In this document: piece after piece, positions 25,591 through 33,625 of the stretch | Layout: the number at the start of each line of letters is the position of its first letter | How positions within the stretch are numbered: the stretch's first letter is position 1 | Assembly (NCBI GenBank): GCA_937885695.1 | Contig: CALABP010000081.1 | Location: 62,001 to 126,000 of the forward strand | Direction: 5' to 3' | Source: DTU089 sp002440045 | GTDB taxonomy: Bacteria; Bacillota; Clostridia; Oscillospirales; Acutalibacteraceae | Length of the DNA: 64,000 nucleotides | Program-made: the position numbers and the translations under genes | The notes under the pieces: generated by a model | What the model was told of the DNA's origin: nothing | What the model saw: the letters and a program-made list of their open reading frames with translations, nothing else | Databases searched by the model: none

Positions 25591-27427
25591 TTTCGCCGTC
25601 TCCTTCCCTGTAATATTTGCTTTGAATTTCAAAAAGCTCGGCGTATTTTCCGCCTAAAGCCAAAAGCTCTTCGTGCGTGCCCTCTTCTTTTATAACGCCG
25701 CCGTCAATAAGAATAATGCGGTCGCAAAAGCGCGTGCTTGCAAGCCTGTGCGAAATGTAAACGGACGACTTGCCTTTTGTCATTTCGTTGTATTTTAAAT
25801 AAAGCTCCGATTCGGCTATCGGGTCAAGCGCCGCCGTGGGCTCGTCGAGCACAACGACGGGCGCGTTTTTATAAAGCGCTCTTGCAAGCATAAGCCGCTG
25901 TGTTTCGCCGCCCGAAAGCTCTGCCGCGTCGTCGTAAACCTTGCGGTTTACATACGTTTTAATTCCGTCCTTTAAAGAGGCGATTTTTTCTTCAAGCCCC
26001 GCTAAACGAATGCACTCTTTAACGCGCGCTTCATTTGCGCCCTCTTCTTTTTGGGCTACGTTTGTTTCTACAGTGCCCGCAATAAGCGAAAAATCCTGAA
26101 ACACCGCAGAAAACAGTCTGTAATAATCGGCGCGGTTATATTCTCTTATGTCTTTTCCGTTAAGAAGCACTTCGCCCTTAGTCGGGTCAAGAAAGCCGCA
26201 GATAAGCTTAACAAGCGTGCTTTTTCCCGCGCCGTTAAGACCGACAACGGCAAGCTTTTCACCGCTTTTAAGCGTAAGATTTATATTTTTTAACGTAAAA
26301 TCTTTTGCGCCGTCATATAAAAGCGAAACGTTTTTAAGCGTTATTTCATACGCCTTATCCTTTTCGATTTTTAAAGGTTCTCCGTCTTCAAATTTAAAAG
26401 GCTCTTTAAAATCCACGCACTCGCGCACGGTAGAAATATCAAGCGACTGCTTGTGAAGCGTGCTTAGCGTATTAAGAATGCCCGTGACCCACGAAGCAAA
26501 GCCCTCGACCGCGCTGAAATATAAAAGAAACTCCGAAACCGAAAGTCCGTTTTTCATAAAAAGCGTTAAAAGATAAGCATACGCCGCGGCGTTTCGCAAA
26601 AATGTAAGCAAAACATCGACAACGCCCGCAATAAGGTATATGGTTTGGGCTTTTTTATGAAATGCGGCAAAAGACGCGCAGCCTTTTTTATAAAGCTCCG
26701 AAATCCACGGGCGCATTCCGAAAATTTTAATATCCTTTGCGGCCTCAAGGCTTTTTGATTTTTCGATAATGTAGCCGATTTGCTTTTGATATTCGGCGTC
26801 CTCATCGCGGTGGCGGTAGCCGTAGCCGTTAACATAGTTGCCGACAAAAAAGCTTACGAGCGTTGTGCCGCCTATTATAAGCACCAAAACGGGCTGTACC
26901 GACGAAAGAAGCACAATGTATATTAAAAATCCCACAACATTTTGAAGAAGTGTTGTAAGCGTAGTCCATATAGCCTCGGTCGCTTCGCTGTTACCCTCAA
27001 CGCACATACTCGATTTTGACAGCAGTTTTAGAAAGCCGTCGTCAAACATGTTGGGATAAGACGTTGTTGCCGCTTTTCTGTTGAGCATATTAACAATTTC
27101 GGCGCGCACGGTGATTCGGCCGTAAATAGTGTTCTCGTTTAAATAGCCCGAAACCGCATAGCAAAGCGCCAGCGCCCCCGCAAAGACGGCAATTGTAATC
27201 AAAAGCCGTGACAGCGTGCCGTGAGCTTCAAGCACGGAAAGAATCATGGGCGATATAAAAAGCTCAACAAGATTTGTTGCCACTGCCGAAAGCGCAACGC
27301 CGAGACTTAAAAATATTACCTTTTTTTCGCCCGAGGTCCACGCAAGCTTTAGCATAAACCAAGTGTTTTGCGCTGCGTTATATTTGGGCTTTGGCTTTTT
27401 TTCTTTTGCCGTTTTTGTGCTTTTCAT
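25577..27427 (-). CDS. ABC exporter half-transporter (first subunit)
   Basis: 616 residues with a six-helix membrane domain and ATPase. Walker A GLNGAGKST, signature LSGGETQR, Walker B VVLDEPTAALDP and YISHRLAS are intact. The frame is open to 27559, but that part spans the terminator and promoter region; the ATG at 27427 with AAGGGG about 9 bases upstream gives MKSTKTAKEKK. A direct repeat matching a LytTR-regulator site lies about 100 bases upstream, next to the genes for such a regulator, so the exporter is probably under its control. No precursor peptide gene is seen nearby. Confidence 0.88.
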   Translation of the reverse strand: MKSTKTAKEKKPKPKYNAAQNTWFMLKLAWTSGEKKVIFLSLGVALSAVATNLVELFISPMILSVLEAHGTLSRLLITIAVFAGALALCYAVSGYLNENTIYGRITVRAEIVNMLNRKAATTSYPNMFDDGFLKLLSKSSMCVEGNSEATEAIWTTLTTLLQNVVGFLIYIVLLSSVQPVLVLIIGGTTLVSFFVGNYVNGYGYRHRDEDAEYQKQIGYIIEKSKSLEAAKDIKIFGMRPWISELYKKGCASFAAFHKKAQTIYLIAGVVDVLLTFLRNAAAYAYLLTLFMKNGLSVSEFLLYFSAVEGFASWVTGILNTLSTLHKQSLDISTVRECVDFKEPFKFEDGEPLKIEKDKAYEITLKNVSLLYDGAKDFTLKNINLTLKSGEKLAVVGLNGAGKSTLVKLICGFLDPTKGEVLLNGKDIREYNRADYYRLFSAVFQDFSLIAGTVETNVAQKEEGANEARVKECIRLAGLEEKIASLKDGIKTYVNRKVYDDAAELSGGETQRLMLARALYKNAPVVVLDEPTAALDPIAESELYLKYNEMTKGKSSVYISHRLASTRFCDRIILIDGGVIKEEGTHEELLALGGKYAELFEIQSKYYREGDGENEKL

Positions 27428-27499
27428 TTTAAAGCCCCTTTCTTCTTTTTCAGGTACAATACAGTCAATTGCGACTCTCTTATGCTTTAAGATTAACAC

Positions 27500-27530
27500 A
27501 AAAAAACGTCCCCGTGCAAATTCGGGGACG
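27500..27530 (-). terminator. Rho-independent terminator of the kinase/regulator operon
   Basis: On the minus strand CGTCCCCG pairs with CGGGGACG around an 8-base loop, followed by TTTTTTT. It lies 40 bases after the histidine kinase stop. Confidence 0.85.
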
Positions 27531-27556
27531 AAACGTCTTTTTTCGGTGACGAAACG
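27521..27556 (-). promoter_or_regulatory. Candidate LytTR-regulator binding site (two direct repeats, 21-bp period)
   Basis: Two copies of TTCGG(G/T)GACGAAACG (plus-strand reading) start at 27521 and 27542, exactly 21 bases apart. LytTR domains such as AgrA and VirR bind pairs of 9-bp direct repeats separated by about 12 bases, which gives the same period. The site is upstream of the ABC exporter genes and partly inside the terminator stem. Confidence 0.55.
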
Positions 27557-27572
27557 CAAAAATGCCGATTTA

Positions 27573-28235
27573 TCAAACCTGCGGCAAAAGCACCTCGGTG
27601 GTAAAAGCCCCGTCCTCGCTGTTTCGGCTGAGATAGCCGCCCAGCCTTTCGACTATTGCGTCTATTCTGACAAGCCCGAATCCGTGACCATCGCCTTTTG
27701 TGCTTTTAAAAATATTTCCGCTTTTTTCAAGCTTTTTTCCCGCGGTGAAATTGGTAAATGAAATATAAAGCTGGGTATTTATCATATCCATATATATGCG
27801 AATAACGCGCTTTTCCTGCGGCAGGTTTTCAACGGCTTCTATAGCGTTATCGAAAAGATTGCCCACAATACAGCAAAGGTCAATTTCAGAGGTTTCAAGG
27901 CGAAGCGGTATGTGTGCGTCGGCTTCGACTTTTATCCCCTTTGACTTTGCGAGCGAAATTTTTGAATTTAAAATTGCGTCGGTCATGGGGTTGCCCGTTT
28001 TAATAACCGTGTCAACCGTTGCAAGGTCGTTATCAAGCAAATCAAGGTAACGCTTAAGCGACTCTAAGTCGCCCTGCGAAGCGTATGCCTTCATAACCTG
28101 AATATGGTTTTTATAGTCGTGGCGCCAACCGCGAATCTGCCTGTACATATTGTCAACCTCGCGGTAATGCGTCTCTATAAGCTCACGCTGATACGAGTCG
28201 ATTTTTTTGTCGGCTCTTTTAAAAAAATGCTTCAT
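27573..28235 (-). CDS. GHKL sensor histidine kinase without membrane domain
   Basis: 220 residues. A coiled-coil-like start (residues 5-35) leads into the phospho-acceptor region RGWRHDYKNHIQVMKAY, of the AgrC/NatK-type GHKL class. The N-box is GNLFDNAIEA, and the ATP lid holds GDGHGFGLVRI. Relatives usually carry five to seven N-terminal membrane helices for sensing; here there are none, so the input signal must be cytosolic or relayed by a partner. It overlaps the response regulator stop by 4 bases. Confidence 0.88.
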   Translation of the reverse strand: MKHFFKRADKKIDSYQRELIETHYREVDNMYRQIRGWRHDYKNHIQVMKAYASQGDLESLKRYLDLLDNDLATVDTVIKTGNPMTDAILNSKISLAKSKGIKVEADAHIPLRLETSEIDLCCIVGNLFDNAIEAVENLPQEKRVIRIYMDMINTQLYISFTNFTAGKKLEKSGNIFKSTKGDGHGFGLVRIDAIVERLGGYLSRNSEDGAFTTEVLLPQV

Positions 28236-28936
28236 TTTTCAATACCTCTGCCGATTATTGCCCTGTTAACGCTTTCATAAGCGCCCCTCGGAAGAAAAAC
28301 CGAAGTGCCGTCCGAAAGCTTTATTTCTGTTTTTGAAACACGGCTTATCTGCGAAAGATTGACAACGGCGCTTCGTCCGACCCTGAAAAATCTCCCGTCA
28401 AGCTCTTTTTCCATAGCGCCGAGCGTCATTTTGACGGTAACGTCTTTATCGGCGTGAACCGTTACATAATTGCCGAAAACATCGACGTATCTGATTTTGT
28501 AAAGCGGCACGCGCACGGTCTCGCCGCCCGTTTCAAGGGTTATTGTTTTTTCGTTATCGGAAAGTTTTTTTAAAGCTCTGTCAAGAACGGAAAAAAGCTT
28601 TTCTTCTTTAATGGGCTTCATAAGATAGTGAAGCGCCGCAACATCGTACCCTTCCGAAATATAGTCGGAATAGCCCGTTATAAACACAATCTGAACGCTG
28701 TCGTTTTCTTTTCTGAGGGTTTTTGCAAGCGTTACGCCGTCCATATCGCCCATTTCAACATCAAGAAGCAAAATGTCAAAATCCTTTTCGGCTGAATAGC
28801 AAAACAAAAAGCTTTCGGCTGAAGAAAACGTGCGGATATTTACATTTTTGTGCGAAGCCTTTGCCCATTTTGAAACCTCGGCGGATATATATATTCTGTC
28901 GGCTTCACAGTCGTCGCAAATTGCGATTTTACACAC
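28232..28936 (-). CDS. LytTR-family response regulator
   Basis: 234 residues. The receiver domain has the acidic pair in AICDDCEAD, the phospho-acceptor Asp in LLLDVEMGDMDG and the Lys in LMKPIKEE. The LytTR DNA-binding domain follows (IRYVDVFGNYVTVHA, FFRVGRSAVVNLSQI). The start is a GTG at 28936 with AAAGGAGG 8 bases upstream; the open frame above it (to 29005) runs through the promoter region and the end of a gene fragment. Together with the kinase it probably controls the ABC exporter genes. Confidence 0.9.
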   Translation of the reverse strand: MCKIAICDDCEADRIYISAEVSKWAKASHKNVNIRTFSSAESFLFCYSAEKDFDILLLDVEMGDMDGVTLAKTLRKENDSVQIVFITGYSDYISEGYDVAALHYLMKPIKEEKLFSVLDRALKKLSDNEKTITLETGGETVRVPLYKIRYVDVFGNYVTVHADKDVTVKMTLGAMEKELDGRFFRVGRSAVVNLSQISRVSKTEIKLSDGTSVFLPRGAYESVNRAIIGRGIEK

Positions 28937-28964
28937 GTTCTTTTCCTCCTTTAAAACCTCAGTG

Positions 28965-29336
28965 TTATTCTTTTTCCGATTTTGCTTTGCAAAACTGCAC
29001 TGCACGTTCGTTATTCACCTTAAATCCAACAGCAATAATAGCCTGAAGATTATAATGATTTGTTTGATAATTCTTCCCGTCGGCGGCAGTTATTAAGTAT
29101 TTCTTAACAACTGAATTCTCGACTAATTCGCCATCATCAAAAATTCTTTTCAGATGTTGGTTGATTGCAGGTACAGAAACATCATACAGTGTAGCCATCA
29201 TTTTTTGCGTAAGCCATATATTTTCGTCCTCATAACGCATTTCAATGCTGTCCGCCTGATTTCCCGCAGAGGCAACATAGGTAAGGTATTCCGCAGCACT
29301 TGAACGAACGGTTATTTCATTTTTTTTATTTTTCAA
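28965..29336 (-). pseudogene. Truncated RhuM-family gene fragment
   Basis: 123 residues from a TTG at 29336 preceded by GGAGG. The sequence IWLTQKMMATLYDVSVPAINQHLKRIFDDGEL and YNLQAIIAVGFKVNNERAVQF matches the N-terminal third of RhuM/virulence-type proteins, which are normally about 300 residues. After AVQF the homology stops and the frame runs into the response-regulator leader. So the 3' two thirds are missing. The promoter of the regulator genes begins at the break point. Confidence 0.75.
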
Positions 29337-29370
29337 ATGAATTGCCTCCTTTTTTTAATCTGTTTAGGCA

Positions 29371-29384
29371 TAGGCATAAGAGAG
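29371..29384 (+). repeat. Solo copy of the MITE end sequence
   Basis: TAGGCATAAGAGAG, identical to the end of the element at 22836. It lies between the RhuM fragment and the methyltransferase stop, and is preceded by a partial duplication (TAGGCA). A third, 11-bp copy (GCATAAGAGAG on the minus strand) is at 27475-27485, upstream of the exporter. Confidence 0.6.
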
Positions 29385-29385
29385 C

Positions 29386-30558
29386 CTAACCGTTTTTGGT
29401 TTTCGCTTTAGTCAACAAAACTACGCACTCAACATGATTTGTATACGGGAACATATCGACAGGCTGAATTTTCTTTACGCTGTAGCCGTTTTTTGTAAGA
29501 AAGAAAAGGTCGCGCCGCTGTGTTTCGGGGTTGCAGGATATATAAACAACTCTTTCGGGCGAAGCGTGGACTAACGACGACAAAAATTTTCTGTCACTGC
29601 CCGCGCGCGGCGGGTCCAAAAAAACAACGTCGAATTTTTCGCCGCAATCTTTCATTTCAGCCATAAAATCGCCTGCGTCGCAGCATATAAATTCCGCATT
29701 TTCGGCAGAATTAAGACGCGCGTTGACCTTCGCGTCGCGCACAGCGTCGGGGTTTATTTCGCACCCGACAACGGTTTTTGCATGCTTTGACGCGCAAAGC
29801 CCTATCGTGCCTATTCCGCAATAGGCGTCAATCACGGCGTCGGTGCTTTTAAGGTCTGCAAATTTAAGCGCGGCAGAATACAAAACCTCGGTCTGCACGG
29901 GGTTAATCTGATAAAACGAAGCCGCCGAAATTCTGAAACGGCAGCCGCACAGAATATCCTCAATATAGCCCTTGCCGTAAAGCACCGTTTCGCGCTCGCC
30001 CAAAACCATACTTGTAAATTTGTTGTTGATATTCTGCACCACGGTTGTAATATCCGGGTGCTTTTTCAAAAGCTCTGCCAAAAAGGCGTTTTTTGATGGA
30101 AAAATCGGCGTTCCCGTTACAAGAACCACCATAATTTCGCCTGTGTTAAAGCCGTATTTTACAAGAACGTGCCTTAAAAAGCCTTTTTTCGTGTTTTCGT
30201 CGTACACGGTAAGGTTAAAGCTTTTTACAAGCGCCCTTACGGTATTTATTATTTCGTCCGCCTTTTTGTTTTCGATAAGGCAGAAGTCGGTTTTAACTAT
30301 TTTGTGCGTGCTCGACTGATAAATTCCCGAAATAATTTCGCCGCGCCGCGTTCTGCCGAACGCCGCCTGAACCTTGTTTCTGTAATGAAACGGCTCTTTC
30401 ATTCCGATTATCGGCGAAACGGCGTGAAAGCACGACAAAAGCCGCCGCACCTTTGCCTGTTTGTATTTAAGCTGTTCTTCATAGCTTAAGTTCCAAAGCT
30501 GACAGCCGCCGCACTTTTTTGAGTGCGGGCATTTTTCTTTAATTTCGGTATTACTCAT
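29386..30558 (-). CDS. 23S rRNA/tRNA uracil-C5 methyltransferase (TrmA/RlmCD family)
   Basis: 390 residues. The N-terminal iron-sulfur cysteines are in CPHSKKCGGCQLW with a fourth (C) further on. The SAM domain has DAYCGIGTIGL, the catalytic cysteine is in ISCNPETQRRDL, and VFLDPPRAGSD is conserved. The TRAM domain that most family members carry at the N-terminus is missing, giving a shorter protein. It methylates uracil at C5 in rRNA or tRNA. It overlaps the GtrA gene by 4 bases. Confidence 0.9.
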   Translation of the reverse strand: MSNTEIKEKCPHSKKCGGCQLWNLSYEEQLKYKQAKVRRLLSCFHAVSPIIGMKEPFHYRNKVQAAFGRTRRGEIISGIYQSSTHKIVKTDFCLIENKKADEIINTVRALVKSFNLTVYDENTKKGFLRHVLVKYGFNTGEIMVVLVTGTPIFPSKNAFLAELLKKHPDITTVVQNINNKFTSMVLGERETVLYGKGYIEDILCGCRFRISAASFYQINPVQTEVLYSAALKFADLKSTDAVIDAYCGIGTIGLCASKHAKTVVGCEINPDAVRDAKVNARLNSAENAEFICCDAGDFMAEMKDCGEKFDVVFLDPPRAGSDRKFLSSLVHASPERVVYISCNPETQRRDLFFLTKNGYSVKKIQPVDMFPYTNHVECVVLLTKAKTKNG

Positions 30559-31037
30559 TTTTTTGCACTTTCCGCTGTGTTTATAGAATCCCTATACACA
30601 ACAAACCTGCAGAAAAGGAACTCGGTGACCATATTTGTAATCATGGTAACTGCAAGGACTATGTATTTTCCAAGTCTCTCGCCCAAATTGAAATGCGCGG
30701 TTGCAAGCGACCCGAGCCACGTTGAAAGCGGCGTAAACACGCAGTAATAGCCGAACACCTTGAGCATGGCTTTAGGAATGTTGGTTGCCGATTTGAAAGT
30801 GAATTTTCTGTTGAACGTGAAATTCCACAAAACGGAAAGAATAAGCGCAACAAGATACTGCACGCCGTATTCCGAGCGGAAAAGCTGCTGCATAATTTCA
30901 CTTTCTGTTTCAACGTTCTTAAAAAGAAGGTCGAGCAGTGTAAAAGACACCGCCTGAATTATTCCTGCGGACGCCGAAAACAGAACAAATTTTATTGCCT
31001 GAAGCGCATTTTCCTTTTTTGTAAGCTTTTCTTGCAT
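30555..31037 (-). CDS. GtrA-family membrane protein
   Basis: 160 residues with four membrane segments; FVLFSASAGIIQAVSFTLLDLLF and LVALILSVLWNFTFNRKFTF are the family signature. GtrA-like proteins are associated with lipid-linked sugar transport or teichoic acid/polysaccharide modification. The ATG at 31037 with GGGGTG 9 bases upstream is preferred over an ATG two codons earlier and over the longer open frame to 31445, which covers the divergent Crp/Fnr gene. Confidence 0.85.
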   Translation of the reverse strand: MQEKLTKKENALQAIKFVLFSASAGIIQAVSFTLLDLLFKNVETESEIMQQLFRSEYGVQYLVALILSVLWNFTFNRKFTFKSATNIPKAMLKVFGYYCVFTPLSTWLGSLATAHFNLGERLGKYIVLAVTMITNMVTEFLFCRFVVYRDSINTAESAKK

Positions 31038-31138
31038 AAACATCACCCCATTATTCAATAAAAAGAGTATATCACAGCGCATCTTTTTTTGCAATTGTAA
31101 CAAATAAAAAATATTGTGTTCCGTTTTTGGGAAACCGC

Positions 31139-31183
31139 TTGACATAAAGCCCCGAATTCTGTATATTATGTTCCGAACGGAAC
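31139..31183 (+). promoter_or_regulatory. Promoter and operator of the Crp/Fnr-ABC operon
   Basis: A perfect TTGACA (31139-31144) and TATATT (31162-31167) are 17 bases apart. The perfect inverted repeat GTTCCGAACGGAAC (31170-31183) covers the expected transcription start, and another GTTCCG half-site lies at about 31118. The first gene encodes a Crp/Fnr regulator, so this is a probable autorepression site. Confidence 0.75.
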
Positions 31184-31200
31184 ACTTATGGGGTGGTTTT

Positions 31201-31866
31201 TTGACCGAATCGCAAAAATGCGCTTTAATGCTTTCGCCGCTTTTTTCGGGAATAGATAAACATGAGCTCGGCGAGCTTTTCCCCGACGGCACAGTAACCG
31301 TAAAAACTCTTAAAAAGGGCGACGCAGTTTTTACCGAAAACGATTTTTCACGCTCTTTGGGAATAATCTTAAAGGGCGACGCCGTTGTCGAAAAAAGAAG
31401 CCCCGAAAAAACCGTTATTATGAGCACGCTTGAAGCAGGCGGCACTTTCGGTATGGCGGCAATTTTTTATGAAAAAGACGTTTACCCGACGGCGATAACA
31501 GCCGCTTCGCAAACGGCTGTCGCGTTTATTGCAAAAGACGCGCTTAAAGCTGCTTTTAAAAAAGAGCCCAAGCTTGTTGAAAACTATATTTGCCTGCTTT
31601 CGCAGAAAATACATTTTCTGAACAAAAAAATAGAAACGCTTTCGTCGCGCGGCGGCTCATATAAGCTGTATTCGTATCTTCTTGAAGAATACTCTAAGCA
31701 CGGCGAAAACGGTAAAGTAACGCCCGAATACAATATGTCGGAGCTTTCAAAGCTTCTCGGAATAGGCAGGACGACAATTTACCGCGAGCTTGAGGAGCTT
31801 TCAAAAAACGGATTCATTAAAAAGGAAGGAAAAACCTTTACAATATTAAGGGAGGAAAAATTATGA
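31201..31866 (+). CDS. Crp/Fnr-family transcriptional regulator
   Basis: 221 residues: an N-terminal cyclic-nucleotide-binding-fold domain (residues about 15-125, GDAVFTENDFSRSLGIILKG) and a C-terminal winged helix (MSELSKLLGIGRTTIYRELEELSKNGFI). There are few cysteines, so an Fnr-type iron-sulfur cluster is not expected. The start is a TTG at 31201 directly after GGGGTGG; the frame is open to 31114, but that part spans the promoter. It overlaps the substrate-binding protein gene by ATGA and is the first gene of a transport operon, which it probably controls. Confidence 0.88.
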   Translation: MTESQKCALMLSPLFSGIDKHELGELFPDGTVTVKTLKKGDAVFTENDFSRSLGIILKGDAVVEKRSPEKTVIMSTLEAGGTFGMAAIFYEKDVYPTAITAASQTAVAFIAKDALKAAFKKEPKLVENYICLLSQKIHFLNKKIETLSSRGGSYKLYSYLLEEYSKHGENGKVTPEYNMSELSKLLGIGRTTIYRELEELSKNGFIKKEGKTFTILREEKL

Positions 31867-32876
31867 AAAAATTTTTATGCTTATTGCTCGCAGCGCTTCT
31901 TGTTGTCGGCACTTTTGCCGCATGCTCGGGGAACGCGGGCGATGACACAACCGCATTACCCACAGAAAGCACTGCGCCCGCAGTAAAGAAGGACGTAAAC
32001 ATTGCCGTCTTAAAAGGCCCCACGGGCATGGGCGCGGCAAAGCTTATGGAAATGAACGAAAACAACGAAGCTTTGAACAACTACAACTTCACCGTTGCAA
32101 CCGCTCCCGACCAGATAACGGGCAAGCTTGTTTCAAAGGAGCTTGACATTGCCTCGATACCCACAAACGCCGCTTCGGCGCTTTATAACAAAACAAAAGG
32201 CAACGTTACGCTTATCGCAATTAACACACTCGGCGTTCTTTATATCCTTGAAAAGGGCGACTCTGTTTCAAGCGTCGCGGACCTCAAAGGCAAAACAATT
32301 CTTGCTTCGGGCAAAAGCAGTACCGCAGAATATGTTCTTAACTTTATTCTTGAAAAGAACGGTCTTAAAGTCGGCACCGACGTAACCGTTGAATATGCCG
32401 CAGAGCACGCCGAAGCCGCTTCGCAGGCTATTTCGGGCAAATATGACATAGTTATGCTCCCCGAGCCGTTTGTTACTTCAACTCTTCTTCAAAGCTCCGA
32501 CTTTAAAGTGAAGCTTAATTTAACCGAGGAATGGAAAAAGGTTGCAAACGCAGAGCTTACCATGGGCTGTGTTGCCGTAAGAACGGACTTCCTTAAAGAA
32601 AATCCCGAAGCAGTTGAAAACTTCCTTAAAGATTACAAAACTTCGGTTGATTTTGTAAATTCGGATGTAGAAGGCGCGGCGGCGCTTATTGAAAAATACG
32701 ATATTGCAAAAGCCGCAGTTGCAAAAAAGGCGCTTCCCAACTGCAACATCGTACTGATAACGGGCGAAGATATGAAAAAAGACGCTTCGCAGTTCCTCTC
32801 AATCATTTATGATTTTGACGCTTCCGCAGTCGGCGGCGCGCTCCCCGAGGACAGCTTTTATTATATCGGAAAATGA
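31863..32876 (+). CDS. ABC transporter substrate-binding lipoprotein, NMT1/SsuA-like
   Basis: 337 residues. A lipoprotein signal peptide ends at the lipobox TFAACSG, with the acylated Cys at about residue 21. A Thr/Ser/Pro-rich linker follows. The binding domain resembles the nitrate/sulfonate/taurine/thiamine-precursor (NMT1) type, with TILASGKSSTAEYVLNFILEKNGL and LPEPFVTS. The ligand cannot be told from sequence. Anchored outside the cytoplasmic membrane, it hands the ligand to the permease encoded next, with which it overlaps by 4 bases. Confidence 0.9.
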   Translation: MKKFLCLLLAALLVVGTFAACSGNAGDDTTALPTESTAPAVKKDVNIAVLKGPTGMGAAKLMEMNENNEALNNYNFTVATAPDQITGKLVSKELDIASIPTNAASALYNKTKGNVTLIAINTLGVLYILEKGDSVSSVADLKGKTILASGKSSTAEYVLNFILEKNGLKVGTDVTVEYAAEHAEAASQAISGKYDIVMLPEPFVTSTLLQSSDFKVKLNLTEEWKKVANAELTMGCVAVRTDFLKENPEAVENFLKDYKTSVDFVNSDVEGAAALIEKYDIAKAAVAKKALPNCNIVLITGEDMKKDASQFLSIIYDFDASAVGGALPEDSFYYIGK

Positions 32877-33625
32877 AGATTAAAAAGCTTTTAAAAACCT
32901 GCTTTATAATTCTTTTTTGGGCAGCGGTGTGGCAACTCACCGCTGTTCTTGTCGCTTCTCAAATACTTTTGCCGACTCCCCTTTCGGTTTTAAGGGCGCT
33001 TTTATCGCTTGCATCAAAAAAAGAATTTTACCTTTCGGTGGCCTTCACCGTGCTGCGAATTTCGGCAGGCTATGTTTCAGGGCTTCTTTTGGGGCTTCTT
33101 TTGGGCGGTCTGACATTTTATTCAAAGCTTTTAAACGCTCTGCTCGCGCCGATTGCGGGCATAATCAAATCAACGCCCGTCGCGTCGTTTATCGTTCTTC
33201 TTTTTGTTTGGTTTTCAAACGGAACGGTCGCTGCAATTACATCTATGCTGATAGTTCTGCCGATAATATGGAGCAGTACGTTCACTGCGTTTTCATCCGC
33301 CGACAAAGAGCTTCTTGAAATGGCTCGGCTTTTTAAAGTATCGCCCTCAAAAAAGCTTTTCGGGATATACATTCCGTCGGCATTTTCTACGGTGCGCGCT
33401 TCTGCCGCAACGGCTTTGGGTCTTGCCTGGAAAGCGGGCGTTGCCGCCGAAGTTATTTGCAGTCCGAAAAACTCAATAGGCGGCGGCATATACTCTGCCA
33501 AAGTATACCTTGAAACGCCGGAGCTTTTTGCGTGGACGGCGGTAGTAATAATTGTAAGCGTGCTGATAGAAAAGCTTCTTTTGAAGCTTATAAAAGATAA
33601 ACGGGGGGCTAAAGATGAAGCTTGA
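32873..33625 (+). CDS. ABC transporter permease, SsuC/TauC-like
   Basis: 250 residues with about six membrane helices. The EAA-type coupling loop is around SSADKELLEMARLFKVSPSKKLFGIYIPSA, and the family motif GLAWKAGVAAEVICSPKNSIGGGIY lies near the end. It forms the channel of the NMT1-type importer together with the preceding lipoprotein and following ATPase. ATGA overlap with both neighbours' ends indicates coupled translation. Confidence 0.92.
   Translation: MKIKKLLKTCFIILFWAAVWQLTAVLVASQILLPTPLSVLRALLSLASKKEFYLSVAFTVLRISAGYVSGLLLGLLLGGLTFYSKLLNALLAPIAGIIKSTPVASFIVLLFVWFSNGTVAAITSMLIVLPIIWSSTFTAFSSADKELLEMARLFKVSPSKKLFGIYIPSAFSTVRASAATALGLAWKAGVAAEVICSPKNSIGGGIYSAKVYLETPELFAWTAVVIIVSVLIEKLLLKLIKDKRGAKDEA

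Noticed and set aside
27428..27559. Open frame upstream of the first ABC exporter subunit
   Set aside because: It spans the terminator and the direct repeats; the ATG at 27427 has a good ribosome binding site and gives a normal N-terminus.
28937..29005. In-frame extension of the LytTR regulator into the RhuM fragment region
   Set aside because: A strong Shine-Dalgarno and GTG at 28936 give the correct receiver-domain start.
31038..31445. Long N-terminal extension of the GtrA gene
   Set aside because: It is antisense to the Crp/Fnr gene and its promoter, with no GtrA-like sequence.
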